Assembly: GCA_000729835.1 (NCBI GenBank)
Contig: JFHB01000047.1
Location: 62,001-126,000, forward strand
DNA: 64,000 nt
Direction of reading: 5' to 3'
DNA from: Atkinsonella hypoxylon
Lineage: Eukaryota; Ascomycota; Sordariomycetes; Hypocreales; Clavicipitaceae
Made by a program: the position numbers and the translations under genes. Below the pieces are notes generated by a model. That model was not told the DNA's origin. It searched no databases and saw only the letters and a program-made list of their open reading frames with translations. Of the stretch, positions 55,996 to 64,000 are shown one piece after another; within the stretch, counting starts at the first letter, position 1; each line of letters begins with the position of its first letter.

Positions 55996-58195
55996 GTTTG
56001 CGGCGAAGTAGTTATCGAGTAGGGTCTAAAGGCAGTTGTCTTGGTGTCACACAATCCGTAGGCGACAGACAAGAATGGGCGGTGCGATGAGGGAAGGTGT
56101 TGATGAAGGGAGGAAGATTAGAAGGATCGTTGGCAGCGAGGGTGTGAGACTGGGTACGTCAGGGACAAACGAAACACAACTTGGCTGGGAAGCGATGGTG
56201 GGAGGCGGTGGGGGGAGGCGACAAGGCGAGGGGTCACGTGTCAGTACTGCCGGCGGTGCAAGCAAGCAGAACCAGAGGCAACCATAACAACCATAACAAC
56301 CATAACAACCATAACAACCATAACAACCATAACAACCATAACAACCATAACAACCATAACAACCATAACAACCATAACAACCATAACAACCATAACAACC
56401 ATAACAACCATAACAACCATAACAACCATAACAACCATAACAACCATAACAACCATAACAACCATAACAACCAAGACAACCAAGACAACCAACCAAGCAG
56501 CCGTCGTCTCAAACCTCCCATGTGCATACGGTCACCAACAGGGGACCTGGTCCCAGGGACATGCCTCGAGCTCTGGTGACAGGTGGTGAGAGGTGGTGAG
56601 AGACTGAGAGATCAAGCAAGGACTTCTCCGCAAGTCAGCCGATCCCGAATGTAGCTAGCGCGAAGGATGACTTCCCATGGGACCAGTTGACGCCAATGAC
56701 AAGGCTGTCTTTTCTGTCTGCCTGTTCAAGTCTAGTATAGTACTCCGTACTTCCGCATGGATAACCGCCATAGTCGGTACCGAGAGCTGCTCTCCGGGCC
56801 CCGTGGCCGCCCTCACACCCCTACCCGAACATTCAAGCTCGCTTCTAGGTACGGAGTGCATCGCGCGCCAAGCCAGATTCTGGAGACTTGCAAGTTCTGA
56901 TAAGAGACAGAACAAACAAACACACCTTCAGTACCTCATTAGTTATAAGCTGTCTTACTCCGTACACTTTTTTTGGTAAATAAGGTGGTCAATGTTACCG
57001 GGACGCGGCTTGGCGCGCGAGATACTCCGTATGTACCTACCTCGGTGGTCAGGTAGGCACGTGTCTGATACTGATCGCACGGGATGGTCAAATGATCAAT
57101 CACCTTGGGAGGTACCAGGTAGGTACCCGAGATACCCAGGTGCCGGTGCCGACGGTACCTGGCATAATGGCTCTATGTGCACATCAGTATGTAGTACGAT
57201 TGGTAATCTCGCGTATCGCGATGAAGCATCGATTGGCCTTGTCATGTATTTCTGTAAAATCATTCAGGGGTTACGTCGTATGTCACACGGGCTTGATTCG
57301 AGCAGGAAGCCAAATCGACGTCCTGCAGGCACAGCGTTGCATCGAATCAGGCATTCCATTATTCCATCACAGGTAGCCGGTCGTGATAAAGGCTGGTCAC
57401 CGCCTACATTGATTAGAATTCACTATAGAAACAACAAGCAATAAGACAAGTCCTTGATAACCAACCAGCAGAGCAAGCGCTGCATAGCTGCCAACAGCAG
57501 TCAAAAACAAAATCAACTTGGTGGCCAGAAGAGGCTGGAGCCGGAGTGAAGATGCAGCCTCCTCCTCCTCCTCCTACTCCTGTATCCATTCGCAATCAGC
57601 CGGAACAGCTTATGTAGCCCGCACAGCAAAGTAGGAACAGAAACGCGGAGTGAAGCAAAACAATGCTAATGGACTGAGTACATACCACGGACATGTATGC
57701 ATATTCAACTCTTCAATTATGTAAAGGATCAAAGATCGTCTCCCACCGTGATCAAGTTCGGCGGTTCCGACCCACACCGCAGCTGGCGCCCCCCGCTGTG
57801 GCACTGGCCAGCACACGTTTGGTTCGTCATAGCTCCGGCTTCCCGTTTCTCTCCTTTGGCTAGTCACAACCACTTGATCTGCATTCCCTTCCATCTTCAT
57901 ATTCCATTTCCATTTCCATTTAGTTCTTGTTTCTCATTGTAATAAAAACCCGATAATAGCACAAAATAGTCCTTGGCGACGCTCCGAATACCCACCCCTA
58001 CTTTCCTTCGACGCCCTCCTTCAACTTCTCCCATAGGTCGTACAAATATCACCGCCAGATTTATCCGTCGCTTCGAAATCCAACCCGGGAGTTGCTAGCT
58101 CTTTTTCGTCCGTCTTGCGACAAGATACATGACCAGCGGGCCAAGTTGCCTGCCGTGCGGTCAGAGGGCATTACGCACAACGCCCGTATCCTTCA
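55996..58195. promoter_or_regulatory. Divergent intergenic region upstream of YPT1 and the next gene
   Basis: About 2.2 kb between two divergent start codons. It holds the 9-bp array (56277-56472), four TACTCCGTA words (three exact at 56741, 56956 and 57023, one with a mismatch near 56850) and a GGTACC/TACCTGG-rich patch at about 57035-57165. No gene is supported; frames opened by the array are artefacts. Confidence 0.5.
56277..56490. repeat. 9-bp tandem array upstream of YPT1
   Basis: About 21 essentially perfect copies of AACCATAAC run from about 56281 to 56472, followed by degenerate copies (ACCAAGACAACCAAGACAACC) to about 56490. On the YPT1 strand the unit reads GTTATGGTT. The array begins about 285 bp upstream of the YPT1 start codon. 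Because the unit is a multiple of three and lacks stops in several frames, it creates long false reading frames on both strands. Confidence 0.97.
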
Positions 58196-59166
58196 ATGGC
58201 CCAGCCATTGCGCAACACGACCAAGATTGCCGCTGGCTCTCCCTCGCTCCGATCAACCTACGTCCTCGGCGCCCACAAGATCTCAGCTCCGCCTTGCACC
58301 AACTCACATCCAGCATCTCGCCTCCCGGCTCCTCTCGTGACCGAACGATTCCCGCCGCAGACACGCTTCAGCCGGACAGACGGCCAGCGGACAGGGCACG
58401 CACAGAAGCCAAACGCCGAGGACCCAAACAAGGCCAAGCTTGGGAAAAGTTAGTTTTTTTTTTCTTTTTTGTCGCAAAAGAGAATAAGAAGAAAAAGAGA
58501 CAGCCCTTATAAAACATTGCCCGCCTGATGGATGACATCTGAGCAACCAGATAGACTAACAAATCGCAACTACCAACAAATACAGCTCTTAGGATTCTGC
58601 AAGAGCGCCTTCCGACGCTCCTTCAGTCACCCCTCCCGCAAGACATCCTCGCGCCCAACATCACGCTCCTCCTCTTCCCCACGACGCACCCTCACCTCCC
58701 CGCCGTCTCCGGCAAAGTCGCCTACAATGCCGCCCTGTGGACCTCCCCTATCGCGTGGAACCGCGTCCCCATTATAGGCAACGTCAAGCTCGAGATCCTC
58801 GCCGAGCGCATGACTTCCGAGCCCCTCACGTTTCTGCCCCGACGAGCAGGCGCGATGCCAGAGCAGCTCGTGGTCCGATGGTGCGAGAAGCGAAGATCGA
58901 ACGGGAATCTGCCGGAGCCAGGAGGGATCGCGAGGGCGCTGTGGCCTGGAAGGGGCGTGGATCCAAATAAGGCCTTCACGGGACTCTTCATCTTCGATTT
59001 TGATGCTGAGGGAAGGATATTGACGCATACGATTGAGCAGGCTCAGGAGGGGGGCGATTGGGAGAAGGGGATGGGGGCCAAGTTTGTTGGTTTGACGGAC
59101 TGGCTTCTCGGCGGTATCAAGAATGGCAATGACAATCCGATACCCATGTTTGAGAAGATGAAGTAG
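58196..59166 (+). CDS. Conserved filamentous-fungal protein of unknown function
   Basis: Exons 58196-58448 and 58586-59166 give 277 aa; the join (AAAA|CT) yields KAKLGKTLRILQERLPTLLQ. The N-terminal ~80 residues are basic, Ser/Pro-rich and lack acids at first (MAQPLRNTTKIAAGSPSLRS), which could be a mitochondrial presequence. The ordered part has PLPQDILAPNITLLLFPTTH, GKVAYNAALWTSPIAWNRVP, IIGNVKLEILAERM, then KAFTGLFIFDFDAEGRILTH and an end with GLTDWLLGGI. A strand-rich chain closing with F.FD..GRI..HTIE resembles an NTF2-like fold, but this is a guess. I know similar fungal sequences exist but not their function. The 137-nt intron has a T-rich tract near its 5' end. Confidence 0.75.
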
Positions 59167-59861
59167 GGAGGCGGGACCTGGGGGGGAAAAGGGCAAAGGT
59201 AGGGCGGACACGTGCACACATACGGTATTGGAAGTATTCTGTTGCTTCGGTAGATTGGAGGCTTCATGCTCGCTGCAGCTGATTCTGGAAACATGTTCGC
59301 ACGTTCTGTTGGAGACATGTACGATATACACTGGTCGAAAAAGAGACTCTCCACCATGTACCCATGACTTATGATACTCAAGACACAAGCGTCATTACGA
59401 CTGTTGACTCCTTTTACGAATTGCTTTCACACGACCGTGTTCATGCACATATTAATATAGGCGACCAGATGGTTCGGCTTTACTTCTTGTTTTATTACAA
59501 CTCAAAAGACACCGCTCTAGCAGCAACTGCTATAGCTTCTCGAGACGTACAAGGACATCCCAATGACACATACAAGGGCTCAATGCAGCGTGTTAAAGCT
59601 CAAGGAGACCAATCGGCTCAGGGCATTTCACAATATTCTGCCACTTGGAGCCAGTCATGCACCACGTGCTACAACTCTAAAGAAGAAGAGAAAATGTCTG
59701 CTTTCCAAGCAAAGATCGGACGCCGTTTGAAAAAAAAAAGGGGGGGGAAGGGGAAAAAAACAAACCAGTAAGAGACACTCCCGTATCCTATTCCCCGCAA
59801 TGATCAATGACCATCAAGTTTCTGAACATGCGCGATTGAATTGCCTTGCCCACACCCGAGC
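59167..59861. other. Convergent spacer
   Basis: About 700 bp between the unknown gene (+) and LSM1 (-), both ending here. A 135-codon frame from an ATG at 59364 ends in a Lys-rich run over an A/G tract; it has no recognisable feature and I do not call it. Confidence 0.45.
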
Positions 59862-60581
59862 TTAGAAAGCCACATCTCCGAGGTTCTCACCCTCAAAGCC
59901 TATAGTTGCAAGCTTCCTCAGCCTCTTCTTGTCTTTAGATTTGTCCAGGTTCTTCTTCTCCTCCGCCAGCTTCTTTACCATGTCCAGCTCAGCCGGCTCG
60001 AATCCAGGCGGCGGGTCGTCATCCTTGTCGAGATCAATCTCCCCCAGGAGCAGCACGTTCTCCCCTCTGACCAAAAAGATGCCGTGCTCAACGTCGGCAA
60101 AGTATCCCTCAGGTGCGTCCGGAGCCGATCCTGGTTTCGGAGCAAATATTCTTTCTGTCGTCGACTGAAGGACGAGATTGGCTGTGTATATCAAAATGTT
60201 AAAAAAAGAGAAATCAAAAAAATCAAAAAAAATCACCGCTCCCCGCAACAGTCACAGTACGCTGCTCCAAGGGGCGCCCGCAGATTTAGCATACCGAATT
60301 GATCCCAACTTCGCAAGACGCCAATCAACTTCCTCCCGTCACGTAAGACGACCATGAGCTTCTCTGGGAGCATGGGTAAAGCTACGTCAGCTGCAAGGAC
60401 CCGTCTCGTAGGCGACGCAGATGAGAAGGGGATACATACTGTCTGTGAGATCGAGCAGCTGGGCAGCCGTGGTGAACATTTGTGGTGGCAATTGCGCGGG
60501 GGCTTGTGGTTGGGGAGGAGCGCCAGGGAGGGGTCCTGTTCCTCCCTGCAGCGTGGTGTCGGAGATGGTGAGGTTTTCCAT
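59862..60581 (-). CDS. LSM1: Sm-like protein LSm1 of the mRNA decapping complex
   Basis: Exons 60581-60440, 60363-60295 and 60181-59862 give 176 aa. A Pro/Gln-rich N-terminal stretch (PGAPPQPQAPAQLPPQM) precedes the Sm fold: AAQLLDLTDKKLMVVLRDGR, then KLIGVLRSWDQFANLVLQST (Sm1 motif) and FLVRGENVLLLGEID (Sm2). The combination of SWDQF and LVRGENV is typical of LSm1 and separates it from LSm2-8. The C-terminal helix-forming tail (LAEEKKNLDKSKDKKRLRKL) is also an LSm1 feature. LSm1-7 with Pat1 binds the 3' end of deadenylated mRNA and promotes decapping in the cytoplasm. All three introns/exon phases close correctly. Confidence 0.93.
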
Positions 60582-61876
60582 CTCTGCGACATGTATGCTG
60601 GGTTGAGATGATGCGGGATACGATGAATGCGTCTAGGGCAAGGTCCATAGGCCAATTGTAGTATATCTGCTTATAGTATCATGGCGGAGTTGGGGACGTA
60701 ACGTACAATCGTACCAAGGGACAGTGTCGAAGACTCATGACGACTATCATTGTTCAAGTTGCGGCTAGGTCCCACGGTTGTAGTTGAGATGCTATCGATA
60801 ATACATATCACGTGAGGATTACATTATCCTGTCGATCAAGAATCGAAACCGCGTGGAACATGCAAGGAAGGCGCGGGGCAGGCAAAGCCATGTAGACAAC
60901 AAGCAGGAAAAAAATATATATATAAGGAGGGGCAGCATAACCATCCCTCACGTCTGATAAAAAAAAAAATTTGGCGGCTACTGTCGCGAGATGCTGACGC
61001 CGTGGCACCATCAGGTCAAGGATGGGCATATCTCGTCTGCCTCCGTTTCCACATGCGCCAAGAACCAGACGCATTAAGTGTGCAATTGGGCTAACCAGAA
61101 TTTCAATGCTTCGTCCAATATTGCGCGGGGCAGCCAAGGACACGAGCGAGGAGGCTGTGGGCACACTGCCTCACACTCGAGGTAGTAGAGCTTGCAATGC
61201 CTGGCCCGAGCAAGTCAAAACCATGCATATGAGCCGGATCGTCTAACTTCCGACATAAAGCTGCAATAGCTTGACTTCCTCCTAGTTGGGTTGTTTGGTA
61301 TTTTTCGTCTGAGCCAAGTGCGGCCAAGCTATGTAAACTATGCATATGCCTACAAGCAAGAACATCACCATTCTGACTCGACGTATGAATCGACAGCGAA
61401 GCTGCACCACACTTCTGTTCGTGAACGGCTATTCTTGATTGATGGCCGCAGTGTGATCCTATTTTGTATTTCTCCCCTTCTGCCCGCTTCATAAGGCATT
61501 CAAATGCAGATTCGCGTTGAAAATAGAACCCAAGCACATTAAATAAGTGGTCTAACGTTTTCTTCGCCCGCTAACGCCTGGGTGTATATGCACGATACAT
61601 TCTCCCCAGCAATGCACAAAAAAAAAAAAAGCCTTGAATCCTCCCATGGTTTGATGTTGCTCAGCTACATCTGTGGAAGATATTGATCGTCTAGTTGTGT
61701 TATGTGGTTCATAGCAGGTATTTGAGGTGGATAATCAATGAATACCATGGCACCATTGAGTGACGGCATTAGCTCTTCTAAAACAAGATGCAACTATTGT
61801 GAGAATGATGACAGGGTTGAGAACTTCCGCTCTTACTCTTTGCAGCAAAGAAGCGCTTTATCAACGAGCCTTCTCG
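60582..61876. other. Gene-free spacer upstream of LSM1
   Basis: About 1.3 kb between the LSM1 start and the end of the Nudix gene, both minus strand. It has A tracts near 60960 and 61620. Open frames of about 120-145 codons on the minus strand show no recognisable features. It should contain the LSM1 promoter and the Nudix terminator. Confidence 0.45.
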
Positions 61877-62528
61877 CTACAACTGATTGATTGTTGAGCG
61901 GTTCAAGGCCTCTTGCAGCTCAGGCCTCGGAGTTAAAGCATCAACAGCTTGCCTGTAAGTGAACCATTGTCGTTCTCTCTTATGTCTTTCTGGCCAGTCC
62001 TCTACTTCATTCAGAACAGTAGCCTGAAAGAAGGAATAGCGTGATCTGTCTTTGGATGACTTGGGTGGGCGTTTTTCATCGATGGTGCCCAGATCATAAT
62101 CAATCTGGATGGTGATGCCAGCCTCCTCCCACGCTTCACGCGTAGCCGCCTCTTCGCAAGTCTCGTCTGACTCCCATCCTCCTTTTGGAAGCACCCAGCC
62201 TTTGCGCCGCGTGGACTGGATAAGAAGGACAAAATTTTGGTCGAGGCTTAACGGGACGACTCCAGCGACAAGACGCTCGCCTTTTGAACTGTATCCTGTG
62301 GCCGTGCCAAGAAGATAGAAGTCAGCAACGCGCATGTTACACGAGACGGCGCCAGAAGCCATGGCAATGTAGAGCGTGACGACCAACAGCCAGCAATGCC
62401 CCTTCCAACAGGAACAATGAGAGGGCCACAGGAAGGGCCGGCGGAGACAAGCACTCACTTTGCTTATTCCTTCCTGTCCGCGACTGCATAGACCGACCAT
62501 CAGAGGTCTCTGACCCAGGACCAGACAT
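61877..62528 (-). CDS. Nudix hydrolase, diphosphoinositol polyphosphate phosphohydrolase type
   Basis: Exons 62528-62459 and 62295-61877 (163-nt intron) give 162 aa: MSGPGSETSDGRSMQSRTGR, then NKQRYSSKGERLVAGVVPLS. The Nudix box GGWESDET...REAWEEAGI (residues 62-84) fits GX5EX7REUXEEXGU. It is preceded by the STRRKGWVLPKGGW element and followed by PPKSSKDRSRYSFFQATV and ERQWFTY.QAVDAL, as in yeast Ddp1 and fission yeast Aps1. Such enzymes hydrolyse diphosphoinositol polyphosphates, diadenosine polyphosphates and polyphosphate ends. The first exon was chosen because MQSR.GR.NQRY is the usual start of fungal members. The unspliced frame stays open upstream, so an intron-retaining form starting at ATG 62362 is possible. 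Confidence 0.9.
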
Positions 62529-64000
62529 CCTAAGCCCTCGATTATGGCTGTGACCGCCTTCTTTCCTGTGGTCGAGAACCGATGTTGGCCAGAAGCGCCT
62601 GGGGGAAAAAAGGGACTGGCTGAGCCGACAGTAGATCTGACAGGGGATTGCAGCACTGCAACCTGGTCGTTGGGGCTGGCGTCTTGCAGCAGAGAAGAAG
62701 GGATCAAAGTAAATTACAACGCATCATCGCCGCGGATGTTTGATTAAGGCTGTCGCACAAGCTTGAACAGTCGGAAAGAGGGGAACAGAGGTGTAAGAGG
62801 AGTTTTGGCTTGAAGGAGGGTGAAAAAGCAGGCAACCAGCGACTTGCTGTTCCGGGGCGCCGGAAGGAAAAGTATATTAAGCCAGGCACTTTTATTGGGG
62901 GTGGTGCGGCGAGGCGGCGAGGCGTCGAGAGGTGGGTGGGAAGCGGCGCCAGCCAGCTCGCAGCACTGCACAACTTGGGACGGTTTGGTCTGGCTCCTTG
63001 CTGCTCCTGCTGCTCCTGCTCTGTGGCTCAGTACTGATCTGGTTCCCAGTATTTTGTAGTAGGGGCCACGAATCTAGCTAGACGAGCTGTTGACTAACAT
63101 ATCGTGCCGAGTCCCACTGGATGGGTACCAGACTGTTTGATGGTCTGGTGCGATACTGTCTGGTCTGTAATTACCTACCTGGTACGGCGCCTCCTGCTTG
63201 CACACGCCCAGTCCTGCCTGATGTGCTGGGGCCTCGCGTCTCCTTTTTTTTTTTTCTTGTTTTTTTCCACCTTGTGGCCAGGCGGTCGCGGTCCCAACCT
63301 GAGGGGACTGGCACAATCAATTATACCGCCTTGATTCCAGCGACTTTGCCCAGTAATGGTTCCAGGCCCGCCCTTGCAACAAGTCTAGGCCCAGCAAGAA
63401 AGCCGGCAGCAGAGCGGCAGCAAAAGCAGCCCTTGTTTATGCCATGTGTTTATGCCATGGTCGCCCAGCGTGGTGAAGGTCGACTTGAGGTGGGGCCAAA
63501 CCAGGAGGACCTAAGAGAGTCGTGCAGTGCAGTGCACATCGGGCCAAACTCTGTTTTGCTTTACTGGGTTTGACAAAGTACGTCTGGGTAGACAGTCAGT
63601 CCCTTCTCGTCCTGGGCTTCGAAGGAAGGCCCAGACGGAAATAAGAAGGCGAATGATATGACGCGATTAGCGGTGCGAAGAGGGACGGCTGCGGCGGAGT
63701 GGCACTCGAACAGAGCATGTGCATCCGATTTGATTGAGTAATGGGGTATAGAGTACGGAGTACTGGGACAAGAATGGCTGACATCAATATTTGATTGTAG
63801 AAACAAAAAATACGGCCGCAGTCGAGTTAAGCGCGTGAATAAGACCAAGTGCAGTCAGTGCTTACACCTCACCGGTCCTTCCATGCCAGGTGATTGCCAG
63901 GTGATCGCCAGGTGGTTGGTCTGTCCTCAGCTGCTGGCTGCTGGTAGAAAATAAGGCGAGCTGGGCGCAACGGCACGGCTGAATGTTACCGGCGGCAAAC
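62529..64000. other. Right end without a recognised gene
   Basis: About 1.5 kb with no supported gene. It should begin with the Nudix promoter; a T tract lies near 63246, and one TACGGAGTA word at 63754. Frames of 70-150 codons are present on both strands but show no family features; a gene starting beyond the window cannot be judged. Confidence 0.4.

Noticed and set aside
56047..56579. Long repetitive frames on both strands (Cys-Tyr-Gly, Trp-Leu-Leu, His-Asn-Asn repeats)
   Set aside because: They are translations of the 9-bp tandem array with no non-repeat conserved part; a multiple-of-three repeat stays open by default.
59364..59771. A 135-codon plus-strand frame between two convergent genes
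   Set aside because: No recognisable domain, and it ends across an A/G homopolymer tract; more likely 3' untranslated sequence.
1..64000. tRNA, rRNA or CRISPR features
   Set aside because: No box B-like GGTTCGANTCC in the right setting, no rRNA sequence, and no spaced direct repeats with unique spacers were seen.

Overview
The window looks like a piece of a filamentous ascomycete chromosome (Pezizomycotina, most likely Sordariomycetes and plausibly Hypocreales). The evidence is the gene structure: genes on both strands with many short GT-AG introns of about 48-207 nt and ctaac/ctgac-type branch sites. The recognisable genes are typical ascomycete housekeeping orthologues: ALG11, COX18, a Pep12-type syntaxin, NDC1, DLT1, an SFL1-type HSF factor, MCL1/CTF4, YPT1, LSM1 and an Aps1-type Nudix enzyme. 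No rRNA, tRNA, CRISPR or bacterial-style operon was seen. Species cannot be fixed from the sequence alone.

Layout. 1-4.6 kb is gene-poor and holds one short element with terminal inverted repeats and a large internal inverted repeat (2121-2740). 4.6-10.3 kb has a DUF1279/FAM210-like mitochondrial membrane protein (-), a disordered protein of unknown function (+) and a small secreted cysteine-containing protein (-) whose leader has a 13-bp tandem repeat. 10.3-16.4 kb is largely AT-rich and repeat-like. It carries a small secreted-protein ORF, a decayed tandem copy of that ORF just upstream, and a conserved 82-aa basic fungal protein (-). 16.4-21.5 kb holds a membrane-anchored amidohydrolase and a secreted gamma-glutamyltranspeptidase (both +) separated by an AT-rich spacer; the second has an unexplained one-base frame break.

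21.8-42.0 kb is a dense housekeeping block. ALG11/COX18, PEP12/NDC1 and MCL1/WD40 are divergent pairs sharing short promoters of about 460-480 bp. DLT1, a small charged protein and the HSF-type SFL1 gene lie between them, and SFL1 has about 3.2 kb of gene-free upstream DNA. 42.0-50.4 kb is gene-poor, with an AT-rich, decayed core at about 43.6-46.1 kb. 50.4-62.5 kb returns to genes: a 983-aa fungal protein of unknown function, YPT1 with a 9-bp tandem array of about 21 copies in its upstream region, a fungal protein of unknown function, LSM1 and a diphosphoinositol-polyphosphate-type Nudix hydrolase. 62.5-64 kb has no recognisable gene.

Functionally the block covers N-glycan assembly (ALG11), cytochrome oxidase biogenesis (COX18), vesicle traffic (PEP12, YPT1), the nuclear pore (NDC1), replication-coupled cohesion (MCL1), mRNA decay (LSM1) and transcriptional control of morphology (SFL1). 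I see no biosynthetic cluster, defence system or other clearly new system. The most distinctive signals are the 9-bp word TACTCCGTA, found at least 14 times in intergenic DNA, the nested inverted-repeat element at 2.1-2.7 kb, the secreted gene with its dead tandem copy, and the tandem repeats placed in upstream regions. All splice sites were assigned by eye.
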